Assembly: GCF_000955955.1 (NCBI RefSeq)
Contig: NZ_JYJG01000226.1
Span: 1 to 40,753 of the forward strand
Source: Lentzea aerocolonigenes
GTDB lineage: Bacteria > Actinomycetota > Actinomycetes > Mycobacteriales > Pseudonocardiaceae
Length of the DNA: 40,753 nucleotides
Reading direction: 5' to 3'
The position numbers and the translations under genes were made by a program. Below the pieces are notes generated by a model. It was not told where the DNA came from and made no database searches. It worked only from the letters and a program-made list of their open reading frames with translations. Below, piece by piece: positions 1 to 8,261 of the stretch. How positions within the stretch are numbered: position 1 is the stretch's first letter; each line of letters opens with the position of its first letter.

Positions 1-11
1 CTCTTGATCAA

Positions 12-130
12 ATCGCCTCTAACTACTACCAACAGCCCCGGAACCCGCCGTCGCGCGGCACGGCAGCCGGGCCGGTTGGCAGTAGGAAAGTGCTGGATGA
101 CCTTGGGTTGGTGGTACTTGCAGACGTCAT
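12..130. repeat. Inverted pair of a dispersed repeat unit
   Basis: The right arm, 107-130, reads GTTGGTGGTACTTGCAGACG followed by TCAT. It nearly matches both arms of the long hairpin at 12992-13051. The left arm, 12-33, is a more degenerate copy in the opposite orientation (about 17 of 21 positions by eye), so the pair could fold back on itself around a 73-base spacer. No ORF in the first 169 bases looks real. The unit is probably a chromosomal intergenic repeat; its role is unknown. Confidence 0.5.
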
Positions 131-169
131 GGCCACCAGACGGCGTGAGGCGCCCTGGGAATCAACCGT

Positions 170-1249
170 CTAGGCGCCGACGACCCTGTGCTCGACCAGA
201 GCCGCCATCGCCTCCACGACGGGGCACCGCTCCAGCGGGGTCAGCTCCTCCAGGCCACGCGCCTTCCGGAGCGCGAGGCGCAGCGTGGACGCGGCCAGCG
301 GCGTGGCGACCTGCCAGGCGTGGAACAGCGCCAGCGGCAGCTCCCACCGGCCCGCGGCGTCGTCGAGGCGGCCGTCCAGCAACGCCCTGGCGCCGGAGCC
401 GATGGAGGGCCAGCGGTGCAGTTCGATCACCAGCTGGGCCGGGGTGAGCGACTGGAGCTCGTCGCAGCGGGCGAACGGGTGCTCAGCGACGTCGGTCAGC
501 AGGTCCCAGGAGACCCGCGGAGGCGAGCCCTGGGTGAAGTCGGTGGCCAGGTCCGTCGCCTCGGACAGCTGGGCGGCGCAGGAGTTGAACGACGCACGGT
601 CGTGGAACGGGACCTCCTCCCACAGCACGCCGAGCCGGCGGTCCACGGGCGGATGGCCGGCACCTCGCACGAACAGCGACTTCTCGACGTTGTGCACGAC
701 GGTGACGGCGATGAGCGCGCCCAACGGCACCAGCGACGGCGGGCCGGAGTCGTGCGCCGCGAGCACCGCTTGGTAGGCGAGGCGATCGGCGTCCAACGGG
801 CCGCGCAGGTGGTGGGCCAGCTCGTGCGCGATGACGAACCGCAGGCTGTGCGTGGCCAGCAGGTCCGCCGTGTGCTGTTGGAAGGGTTCCAGCGGGATCG
901 TCAGAGTCTGCACGGAGCCGGACGAACGCTCGACACGGCTCGTGTACCGCAGGATCGCGGCGAGGAGGGCGGTGTCGAACGGACGGCGCCTCCTGAGGCG
1001 CCTGAACAGTGAGCTCGGGCGGGCGACGGCCAGGGCCAGGTGCCTGCTGTAGACCGGGATCAGGGCCAGGACGGCCTCGGAGATCCCGATCAGCACGGAA
1101 CCGTCCGGGTAGCTCGTCGAACCGGCCGAGGCCGCGGCGTCCGACGTCAGCCCGACCGACCGCAGGCGCCTGCGGTCGTGGCCTGCCTGGGCCATCGCCT
1201 CGACGACCGAGTCCTTGATCTCATCGGCGGTCTCCGCCATCGTTCGCAC
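170..1249 (-). CDS. Hypothetical protein with HExxH zinc-protease motif
   Basis: This is a 359-residue protein I do not recognise by family. Near the middle it carries FVIAHELAHHLRG, an HExxH zincin motif (HELAH) in a hydrophobic context, followed by DADRLAYQA, which could supply a third metal ligand as in M48-like gluzincins. I see no signal peptide and no convincing membrane helix, so it may be cytosolic. The longest frame starts at GTG 1249; ATG at 1240 is an alternative and neither has a strong ribosome binding site. It follows gcvP on the same strand but a strong terminator separates them, so it is probably transcribed alone. The protease call rests on the motif only. Confidence 0.6.
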   Translation of the reverse strand: MRTMAETADEIKDSVVEAMAQAGHDRRRLRSVGLTSDAAASAGSTSYPDGSVLIGISEAVLALIPVYSRHLALAVARPSSLFRRLRRRRPFDTALLAAILRYTSRVERSSGSVQTLTIPLEPFQQHTADLLATHSLRFVIAHELAHHLRGPLDADRLAYQAVLAAHDSGPPSLVPLGALIAVTVVHNVEKSLFVRGAGHPPVDRRLGVLWEEVPFHDRASFNSCAAQLSEATDLATDFTQGSPPRVSWDLLTDVAEHPFARCDELQSLTPAQLVIELHRWPSIGSGARALLDGRLDDAAGRWELPLALFHAWQVATPLAASTLRLALRKARGLEELTPLERCPVVEAMAALVEHRVVGA

Positions 1250-1333
1250 GCTCGATCAGTCGGCAGTTGATCAGCGAGCGTTACGGACTTTTCGTTGCAC
1301 CACAACGTTTCCACCCGACCGGACCCAGAAATA

Positions 1334-1367
1334 CCGAAGGGGCGCACCCCCGAGTGCGCCCCTTCGG
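1334..1367 (-). terminator. Rho-independent-type hairpin after gcvP
   Basis: A perfect 14-bp inverted repeat (CCGAAGGGGCGCAC at 1334-1347 against 1354-1367) with a 6-base loop begins 10 bases past the gcvP stop codon. It should end the gcvP transcript on the minus strand. There is no clear T-run, which is common in high-GC actinomycetes. Confidence 0.75.
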
Positions 1368-1376
1368 AGTATCAGA

Positions 1377-4278
1377 TCAGCTGCCGTACGCCGAGAGCGG
1401 CGGGCAGGAGCAGACCAGGTTGCGGTCGCCCTTCGCGCCGTCGATGCGGCGGACGGGCGGCCAGATCTTCGGAGCGGAAGTACCGGCCGGGTAGACGGCT
1501 TCCTCGCGGGTGTACGGGTGGTTCCACTCGCCGACGGTCACGCTGGCCGCGGTGTGCGGGGCGTTGCGCAGCGGGTTGTCCTCGACGGGCCACTCGCCGG
1601 CGCCGACGCGGTCGATCTCGCGCTTGATGGCGATCATGGCGTCGATGAACCTGTCGATCTCGGCCAGGTCCTCGGACTCGGTCGGCTCGACCATCAACGT
1701 GCCCGCGACCGGGAACGACATGGTCGGCGCGTGCAGGCCGTAGTCCGCGAGCCGCTTGGCCACGTCGTCGACCGTCACGCCGGTCGCCTTGGTGATCGGG
1801 CGCAGGTCGAGGATGCACTCGTGGGCCACGAAGCCGCCCTCACCCGTGTAGAGCACCGGGTAGTGCTCGTCCAGGCGGCGGGCCACGTAGTTCGCGGCGG
1901 CCACGGCGGTCAGGGTGGCGCGGCGCAGGCCGTCGCCGCCCATCATGCGCACGTACGCCCACGAGATCGGCAGGATCGACGCGGAACCCCACGGGGCGGC
2001 GCTGATCGGGCCGACACCGGTCGCCGGGCCCGCGGTCGGCTGCAGCGGGTGGTTCGGCAGGAACGGCGCGAGGTGCGAGCGCACGCCGATCGGGCCGACG
2101 CCGGGGCCACCGCCGCCGTGCGGGATGCAGAACGTCTTGTGCAGGTTGAGGTGCGAGACGTCCGAACCGAACTTGCCGTAACGCGCCAGGCCGATGAGCG
2201 CGTTGAGGTTCGCGCCGTCGACGTACACCTGGCCGCCCGCGTCGTGGACCAGGCCGCAGACCTCGCGAACCGTGTCCTCGTACACGCCGTGCGTGGACGG
2301 ATAGGTGATCATGATCGCAGCGAGGTCGTCCGAGTGCTCCGCGACGGTCTCGCGCAGGTGACCCATGTCGATGTTGCCCTTGTCGTCGCACTTCACGACG
2401 ACGACGCGCATGCCGGCCATGACGGCGGACGCGGCGTTGGTGCCGTGCGCGGACGACGGGATCAGGCAGACGTCACGGTCGGCGTTGCCGTTCGCGCGGT
2501 GGTACGCGCGGATCGCGAGCAGACCGGCGAACTCGCCCTGCGAACCGGCGTTGGGCTGCAGCGACACCGCGTCGTAGCCGGTGACCTCGGCCAGCCACGC
2601 CTCCAGGTCCGAGACGATCTTCAACAGGCCCTTGGCGTCCTCGACCGGCGCGAACGGGTGCAGCGTCGAGAACTCCGGCCACGTGATGGACTCCATCTCC
2701 GCGGTCGCGTTCAGCTTCATCGTGCAGGAACCGAGCGGGATCATGCTGCGGTCGAGCGCGACGTCCTTGTCCGACAACGCACGCAGGTAACGCAGCAGCG
2801 CGGTCTCTGAGCGGTGCGCGTGGAAGACCGGGTGGGTCAGGTAGTCGGACGTGCGGCGCAGGTCGGCCGGGATGCCGTCCGCGGTGTCGGCGTCGATGGC
2901 GTCCACATCGGACCCCGTCACACCGAACGCTTCCCACACCGCGACGAGGTGCGCGCGCGTCGTCTTCTCGTCGCAAGCGATTGCCACGACGTCGGCGTCG
3001 ACCTGGCGCAGGTTGATGCCGAACGAACGCGCCTTCTCGACGACCTCGGCGGCACGACCCTCGACCCGGACCTGGACGGTGTCGAAGAACTCGCCGTGCA
3101 CGACGTCCAGACCGGCCTCGCACAGGCCCGTGGCGAGCACGGTGGCGAAGCGGTGCACGCGGGTCGCGATCGCGCGAAGACCCTCAGGACCGTGGTAGAA
3201 GGTGGTAGACCGCGTACATCGACGCGATCACGGCGAGCAGCACCTGCGCGGTGCAGATGTTCGACGTGGCCTTCTCGCGGCGGATGTGCTGTTCACGCGT
3301 CTGCAGCGCGAGCCGGTAGGCCAGCGAGCCGTCGGAGTCGACCGACACACCGACGAGACGGCCGGGCAGCTGACGCTCCAAACCGGAGCGGACGGCCATG
3401 TAACCGGCGTGCGGGCCACCGAAGCCGATCGGCACACCGAAGCGCTGCGTGGTGCCGACGACGACGTCCGCACCGATCTCGCCCGGAGCGCGCAGCAGCG
3501 TGAGGGACAGCAGGTCCGCGACGACGACCGCCTGCGCACCCGCGTCGTGGATCTCGGTGATGAGGTCCTTCTGGTCGCGCACCACACCGGACGCACCGGG
3601 GTACGACAGCAGCACGCCGAAGAAGTCGCCGCCCAGGCCGAGACCCTCGATGCCCTGCGACAGGTCCGCGACGACGATCTCGATGCCCAGCGGCTCGGCG
3701 CGCGTCTCGATGACGGCCAGCGTCTGCGGCAGCGTGTCCGCGTCCACGACGAACTTGTTCGACTTCGAGCGACCGCCGCGGCGCACCAGCGTCATCGCCT
3801 CGGCGGCGGCGGTCGACTCGTCCAGCATGGACGCGTTCGCCACCGGCAGGCCGGTCAGGTCGCCGACCATGGTCTGGAAGTTCAGCAGCGCCTCGAGCCT
3901 GCCCTGCGAGATCTCCGGCTGGTACGGCGTGTACGCGGTGTACCAGGCGGGCGACTCCAGCACGTTGCGCAGGATCACGCCGGGCGTGACGGTGTCGTAG
4001 TAGCCGAGGCCGATCATCTGCGTCATCGGGCGGTTCTGCGACGCGAGCTCACGCAGCTCGGCGAGCGCCTCGGTCTCCGTCGCCGGAGCCGGCAGGTCGA
4101 GCACGAGGTCGCGCTCGTGAATGGACGAAGGCACCGCGTGCTGCGCCAGCTCCTCCAGCGATCCGACGCCGATGACGTCGAGGATGCGCGCGAGTTCGGC
4201 CGGGCGCGGACCGACGTGGCGGTCGGCGAACGGGGTGCCGTGCTCGAGAGCGGCGAGCGGAATGCGGTCCTGCGTCAT
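1377..4278 (-). pseudogene. gcvP: Glycine dehydrogenase (P-protein), frameshifted
   Basis: GcvP is the PLP-dependent glycine decarboxylase of the glycine cleavage system. The first frame (4278-3184) starts at ATG 4278 with GGAGG upstream. It carries the N-terminal half (FADRHVGPR to [12 protein letters not shown]) and ends in an aberrant LLPRS tail. The second frame (3158 down to 1377) carries the C-terminal half, including the PLP-lysine region [14 protein letters not shown]. The break is a 10-base near-tandem duplication at 3192-3211. Removing one copy restores [20 protein letters not shown] and a full-length P-protein of about 960 residues. Nothing else in the gene looks decayed, so this is a recent mutation, a reversible slippage site or an assembly error. 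A tandem glycine riboswitch lies upstream and gcvH lies about 4 kb away. Confidence 0.9.
3192..3211 (-). repeat. 10-bp tandem duplication breaking gcvP
   Basis: On the plus strand the two units are GTGGTAGAAG (3192-3201) and GTGGTAGACC (3202-3211), sharing the first eight bases GTGGTAGA. Ten extra bases shift the frame. Deleting one unit gives the expected conserved VYHGPEGL junction. Confidence 0.9.
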
Positions 4279-4339
4279 CAAACGCCTCCGGGGGCTGCGG
4301 GCACACGTGTCCTGGTGCCCTCCCCGCTCTGTCCGTACC

Positions 4340-4528
4340 CCGAAGGGCGCCTGAGAGGTTCACCCCTGCTCTCACAAGGGCTTTCACCGTCGGCGGGTTC
4401 CTCGAGAGGAACCACTTTCCAGAGGCGTCTAGCTCACGCGGTCCTGGGTGCCTGAGAGGTTCCCGGGGAGGAACTTGCTCCTTCGGCGCCGGGCTCGAAA
4501 CCCGGTCTCTCCCGCCTGAGTTCAGCGA
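4340..4528 (-). promoter_or_regulatory. Tandem glycine riboswitch upstream of gcvP
   Basis: Read on the minus strand, two consecutive aptamers show the glycine-riboswitch signature. The first (about 4520-4447) has GCGGGAGAGACCGG, then GGCGCCGAAGGAGCAAG and GGAACCTCTCAGG. The second (about 4435-4348) has CCTCTGGAAAGTGG, GCCGACGGTGAAAGCCC and GAACCTCTCAGG. They sit about 70-250 bases before the gcvP start codon, the usual place for glycine-induced control of the cleavage system. A possible -10 TATTCT lies at 4539-4544, just upstream. Aptamer edges are approximate. Confidence 0.92.
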
Positions 4529-4579
4529 CTACCCGAGAAGAATACCCGCAGGCAGCCCGGCTAGTCGCCAAGGCGCGAC

Positions 4580-5539
4580 CTACGTCTCAACAGCGAGACC
4601 GCGCAACACCCTGCCAACAGGGTCGAGCAAATCGTCGCGCACCGCCACCAGCAGGTGCTCGGTGCTCACGACGGCGTCGCCACGACGGGCCGCCACGGCC
4701 TTCGCGCCCTCCACGAACCTCCCGACCCCGGCACCGCTCGCGGCCGGCAACGCGGCCGGATCCACACCCGCCGCCCGCAGCGCCGCCGCCCCACCGGACT
4801 CGAACTCCGGCCGCAACCGCCGCCCGGCGGCCGTCAACTGGTCGTCGACGGTCAGCACCGCCGCCACCAGGTCCGCGGCCGTGGCTTCCTCGCGTCCTGC
4901 GGCCAGCGCGAGCCTGTGCGCCTCGTTCCGCACGACGGTCAGCACAGGTCCGCCCAGCCCCTGTCCACGGGCGACGAACCGGACCAGCCAGCGCACGTAG
5001 CCACCACCGGCGTCGCCCTCCAACGCCCCGGCCTTGCGCAGCAACCGAACCGCGGGAGCCTCTTCCGGTTTCGCGGCACGCCGCACCGCTTCGATCGTGG
5101 CCTCGGCATCCACCCGCAGCACGGCCAACAGCTCGGCGGCGCGTCCGGACTTCAGCGACAGCAACGCCACCGAGAGATGGGTCGTGGTCAGCACCCCGTC
5201 GCCGGCCTCGGCGATCGCCGCACGCAAGCACTCGTCCAACGCCCGGCTCACCGGCAGCGCGGACTCGAGGCCAGTGCGGTCGTGGGCTGTGCGCATCAGT
5301 GCGGCCACGTCTGGGTCAGCCTCACCTGCGCCGCCGTCGTCAGCGGCCCAGTTCCCGACGCCCCTGGCCACCGCGTGTGCCCGCACCGACCACACGCCCA
5401 GTCTGCGGCCGGGTCCGATCGCGTCCGCCAGAACGATCAGCAGGTTCTCGGTGCCGACGACGGCGAACCCCAGCCGGGAAGCTCGCTGCACCGCGTCGGC
5501 GAGCACCTTCACGACCTGGGAGGAGGGTGTGCACATCAT
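4580..5539 (-). CDS. Clp N-domain-only protein
   Basis: This 319-residue protein is built from Clp amino-terminal (Clp_N) repeats without any AAA+ ATPase module. VVGTENLLIVLADA near residue 30 and VVSTEHLLVAVRDDLL near the C-terminus both match the helix of ClpA/ClpC N-domains that recognises substrates and adaptors; less conserved repeats lie between. By analogy it may bind ClpC substrates or adaptors, or sense protein damage, but no partner can be named from the sequence. Two ATGs (5539 and 5536) start the frame. A -10-like TAGCGT (5547-5552) ends 7 bases before the ATG, suggesting a leaderless message. It lies between gcvP and the MerR gene, an insertion relative to the mycobacterial order as I recall it. 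Confidence 0.75.
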   Translation of the reverse strand: MMCTPSSQVVKVLADAVQRASRLGFAVVGTENLLIVLADAIGPGRRLGVWSVRAHAVARGVGNWAADDGGAGEADPDVAALMRTAHDRTGLESALPVSRALDECLRAAIAEAGDGVLTTTHLSVALLSLKSGRAAELLAVLRVDAEATIEAVRRAAKPEEAPAVRLLRKAGALEGDAGGGYVRWLVRFVARGQGLGGPVLTVVRNEAHRLALAAGREEATAADLVAAVLTVDDQLTAAGRRLRPEFESGGAAALRAAGVDPAALPAASGAGVGRFVEGAKAVAARRGDAVVSTEHLLVAVRDDLLDPVGRVLRGLAVET

Positions 5540-5627
5540 GCGTTCAACGCTAGGGATCGCTCACGCGTCAGCGCGTCCGCCGACTGGCCACCGACACCCG
5601 TCCGGTCGGCCAGTCCGGAAGCGACGG

Positions 5628-6194
5628 TCAGCCGGTCGCGCGTTCCCTGCGCCGGCGCGTCAGCTCGTCCTCGGTCATGGGAGCGATCTCGACGCCGTCC
5701 GCACGTTCGGCCGGGAACTCGTGGATCGTCCCGGAGATCTCCCGCATGGCACCGGAAACCGCGATCCCGAACACGCCCTGACCGCCCTGCAGCAGGTCCA
5801 CGACCTCTTCCGGCGAGGTGCACTCGTACACGGTCGTGCCGTCCGAGAAGAGCGTGATCTTCGCCAGGTCCTGCACGCCGCGACGGCGCAGGTGGTCGAC
5901 CGCGACCCGGATGTTCTGCAACGAGACACCGGTGTCCAGCAACCGCTTCACGACCTTCAGAACCAGGATGTCCTTGAAGGAGTACAACCGCTGACTGCCG
6001 GACCCGTGGGCCATCCGCACCGTCGGAGCGACGAGCCCGGTCCTGGCCCAGTAGTCGAGCTGCCGGTACGTGATGCCCGCGATCTGGCACGCCGCGGGAC
6101 CCCGGTAGCCGACGAGTTCGTCCGGCAGCGAGGAGTCCGGGAACAGCTCACCCTGCTGCCCGGATTCGGCCCGCACGGGCGCTTCCTCGACCAC
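5628..6194 (-). CDS. MerR-family regulator (Rv1830-like)
   Basis: This is a 188-residue regulator. Residues about 28-100 form a MerR winged helix (GITYRQLDYWARTGLVAP, then SGSQRLYSFKDILVLKVVKR). The C-terminal half (SPEEVVDLLQGGQGVFGIAV) is typical of the actinobacterial Rv1830 type rather than a metal or redox sensor: it has no cysteines in the places used by SoxR or CueR. The GTG start at 6194 has GAGGGGAGG upstream. The neighbours (DUF151 nuclease, ftsR, garA, gcvH) match the Rv1826-Rv1830 block of mycobacteria. In that setting Rv1830 homologues are linked to cell-division control; for this strain that is inference. The 305-base upstream gap carries a MerR-like palindrome and an 11-bp tandem repeat. 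Confidence 0.88.
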   Translation of the reverse strand: MVEEAPVRAESGQQGELFPDSSLPDELVGYRGPAACQIAGITYRQLDYWARTGLVAPTVRMAHGSGSQRLYSFKDILVLKVVKRLLDTGVSLQNIRVAVDHLRRRGVQDLAKITLFSDGTTVYECTSPEEVVDLLQGGQGVFGIAVSGAMREISGTIHEFPAERADGVEIAPMTEDELTRRRRERATG

Positions 6195-6336
6195 GCCTGC
6201 CTCCCCTCGGAACGGCCACGAAACTCATGGCCGTCAAGCCGCTGCGTCAGCTCACGCGAAGCAGCGACGTCCACTCGAGTTCGACGGTAAGACCGGTCAG
6301 AGGGCAGGTCAACGCGACGCGCGGGGAGTGTCGACC

Positions 6337-6353
6337 CTCAACCTCAGGTAGAG
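6337..6353. promoter_or_regulatory. Candidate MerR operator
   Basis: CTCAACCT-C-AGGTAGAG is a 17-base palindrome with one mismatch between its half-sites. On the minus strand it sits in a 19-base interval between GTGACT and TCGACA, the over-long spacer typical of MerR-controlled promoters, although the -10 match is poor. It lies about 145 bases upstream of the MerR gene and could be an autoregulatory site. Confidence 0.4.
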
Positions 6354-6376
6354 AGTCACCTCGTCACCCGAACCAG

Positions 6377-6409
6377 GACGTTCAGGTGACGTTTAGTGAT
6401 CGTTTAGCG
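6377..6409. repeat. Three 11-bp tandem repeats
   Basis: Three consecutive units read GACGTTCAGGT, GACGTTTAGTG and ATCGTTTAGCG. The shared core is CGTTYAG at exactly 11-base spacing, one helical turn. They lie in the gap upstream of the MerR gene and downstream of the DUF151 gene. Helical phasing suggests cooperative binding of a regulator, but none can be named. Confidence 0.55.
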
Positions 6410-6499
6410 GGTAAATCGAGCGGAAAGTAGCCCAAATGAGCGACGAGCCACGGAGGTACCGCGGTTCCAAACGAGACAGACAGCGACACCGAGCAAAAC

Positions 6500-6973
6500 T
6501 CAGGTGTCCGCGCCCCTGAAGTCCTCCGGCGAGACCGAGTCGAGGAACTCGCGGAACTTCTCGACCTCGTCCTCCTGCTCGTCCGGGATGATCAGGCCGG
6601 CCTCGGCCAGCACCGACTCCTCGGCGTGGATCGGCACTCCGACGCGCAACGCCAGCGCCACCGAGTCCGAAGGCCGCGCGGAGACCCGCACGTCGCCGTC
6701 GAACACGAGCTCGGCGAAGAAGGTGCCCTCCTGCAGGTCGGTGATCCGCACCTGTTCGAGGTTGCGTCCCAGCGCCCCGATGACGTCCTTCAGCAGGTCG
6801 TGCGTCAACGGGCGGGCGGGACGGACGCCCTGTTGCTCGAGCGCGATGGCCGTGGCTTCGACGGAGCCGATCCAGATCGGCAGGTACCGCTCGCCCTCGG
6901 TTTCGCGCAGAAGAAGGATCGGCTGGTTCTGGGGCAGCTCCACCCGTACGCCGACGACGCGCATCTCGCTCAT
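6500..6973 (-). CDS. Bifunctional nuclease family protein (DUF151)
   Basis: This 157-residue protein belongs to the DUF151 (bifunctional nuclease) family, Rv1829-like. Motifs are MRVVGVRVELPQNQPILLL at the N-terminus, YLPIWIGSVEATAIALEQQG, then ARPSDSVALALRVGVPI, and an acidic C-terminal tail. The ORF extends further upstream, but ATG 6973 is chosen because the conserved family start begins there and GAGGGAGG lies upstream. Plant members of the family have RNase and DNase activity; the role in actinobacteria is not settled. It lies 125 bases downstream of ftsR in the garA-ftsR block. Confidence 0.9.
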   Translation of the reverse strand: MSEMRVVGVRVELPQNQPILLLRETEGERYLPIWIGSVEATAIALEQQGVRPARPLTHDLLKDVIGALGRNLEQVRITDLQEGTFFAELVFDGDVRVSARPSDSVALALRVGVPIHAEESVLAEAGLIIPDEQEDEVEKFREFLDSVSPEDFRGADT

Positions 6974-7098
6974 CGGGCCTCGCCTCCCTCTATGTCGTTC
7001 GGGAGTACCCGGATTCACACCCGAGCATCCCCCGGCGTACGTGTTCGACGCTACCCGCCAAGCGGGCCGTGTGCTCAATTGTTGCGGGCCGATCGTGA

Positions 7099-7686
7099 TC
7101 AAGACGACTGGCGCAAGCCCGCTCTTACCAACAACGTGTGCAACGAGGTGAACAGGTCAGCCAATTCCCGGACCGTCTCGGGATCTGAGAAGGACTTCAG
7201 CAGAACCACCTCGTGGTCCGCCGCAGCGCGAACCGCGCGCAGGTGTTCGCGCTCGACGCCGAGTCCGGTCATCGTCCGGATCGTGCGGAGCGCGGTGATG
7301 TCGTCGGCGGTGAAACGGCCGCCGGGGCCGGCGCGCAGCAGACCGTCACGTTCCAGCTGGGACAGCTGTTCGGCGCTGAATCCGGTCTGCGCCAGCAGTT
7401 CGACCCGCGACAACGACGAAGAGTCCACAGGGGTGGCGTCGAGTTGTTCGCGGATCACCTTGAGCGGCAGGTATCTGTCGCGTTGTGCGGACAGCACGAA
7501 ACGCAACCTCTCGACGTCCGCCACGGAGAACTGGCGGTAGCCGGAGGCCGTGCGTGCCGGGCGGACCAGCCCCTCCGCTTCCAGGAAGCGGATCTTGGAG
7601 ATGGACACCTCGGGGAACTCGGGGCGGAGCTGCGAGAGCACCGCCCCGATGCTCAGTCCCCCACGTTGTGGCCGCCCGGCCGTCAC
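7099..7686 (-). CDS. ftsR: MerR-family cell-division regulator FtsR
   Basis: This 195-residue MerR-type protein is the counterpart of Rv1828 / FtsR. It opens with LSIGAVLSQLRPEFPEVSIS and the winged-helix segment KIRFLEAEGLVRPARTASGY, followed by FSVADVERLRFVLSAQRD. A second, effector-like region continues to the C-terminus. In Corynebacterium the homologue activates ftsZ; that role is carried over here by family and position. The GTG start at 7686 lies 3 bases after the garA stop, with GGAG inside the end of garA, so the two are probably translated from one message. The gene order garA-ftsR-DUF151 matches mycobacteria. Confidence 0.9.
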   Translation of the reverse strand: MTAGRPQRGGLSIGAVLSQLRPEFPEVSISKIRFLEAEGLVRPARTASGYRQFSVADVERLRFVLSAQRDRYLPLKVIREQLDATPVDSSSLSRVELLAQTGFSAEQLSQLERDGLLRAGPGGRFTADDITALRTIRTMTGLGVEREHLRAVRAAADHEVVLLKSFSDPETVRELADLFTSLHTLLVRAGLRQSS

Positions 7687-7689
7687 GCG

Positions 7690-8148
7690 TCAGGCTCCCG
7701 CGGAGCCAGGACCCGTCAGGAAGACGAGGCGGAACTTGCCGATCTGGACCTCGTCACCGTTCGCGAGGACGGCCTGGTCGACCGGCTCGCGGTTGACGTA
7801 GGTGCCGTTGAGGCTGCCGACGTCGATGACGACGAACTCGCCGCTCTCCCGGCGGAACTCGGCGTGGCGGCGCGAGACCGTCACGTCGTCCAGGAAGATG
7901 TCGCTGTCGGGGTGGCGCCCTGCGCTCGTCGTGTCGCGGTCCAGCAGGAACCGGGACCCGGCGTTGGGGCCGCGCTTCACCACGAGCAGCGCGGAACCGG
8001 CGGGAAGTGCGTCAACACCGGCAACTGCCGGCTCCTGGGCGGGCGCCTCGGCGCCGCCCTCCATCTCCTGGAGGAAGTCCGCCCGGAAGACGGAGGTCCG
8101 CTCCGGGGACTGCTCCGGCGGAACGCCTGGGCCGTCGTTCGTGCTCAC
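7690..8148 (-). CDS. garA: FHA-domain metabolic regulator GarA/OdhI
   Basis: This 152-residue forkhead-associated protein corresponds to GarA (Rv1827) / OdhI, which when unphosphorylated inhibits 2-oxoglutarate dehydrogenase. The FHA core is visible: LLDRDTTSAGRHPDSDIFLD, then VSRRHAEF and GSLNGTYVNREPV. The N-terminal phospho-switch reads ERTSVFRADF. Mycobacterial and corynebacterial proteins have ETTSVF, so the first threonine (the PknG site) is arginine here and only the second (the PknA/B-type site) remains. GTG 8148 is preferred because AGGAGG lies upstream and the conserved N-terminus begins there. The frame stays open to a GTG at 8265 that overlaps the gcvH stop, giving a possible 39-residue basic extension. 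Confidence 0.93.
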   Translation of the reverse strand: MSTNDGPGVPPEQSPERTSVFRADFLQEMEGGAEAPAQEPAVAGVDALPAGSALLVVKRGPNAGSRFLLDRDTTSAGRHPDSDIFLDDVTVSRRHAEFRRESGEFVVIDVGSLNGTYVNREPVDQAVLANGDEVQIGKFRLVFLTGPGSAGA

Positions 8149-8261
8149 CTGAGCTCTCCTCCTGCTGCTGGATCCGTCACTTCCGGTAAAACCTATCGCG
8201 TTCGGGTCGCCACCTTCAGCGCGGCTCCCCTTCCGGCCGAAGATCCGGCGAAAGATCGACG

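Noticed and set aside
1215..2810. Long plus-strand ORF (531 codons) opposite gcvP
   Set aside because: It is an antisense shadow of the conserved P-protein frame, with arginine-, valine- and histidine-rich low-complexity content and no family motif.
6391..6414. GTTT-N14-GGGTAA on the plus strand, SigF-like
   Set aside because: The spacer is short, it points into the 3' end of a minus-strand gene with no plus-strand gene to serve, and it is explained by the 11-bp repeat.
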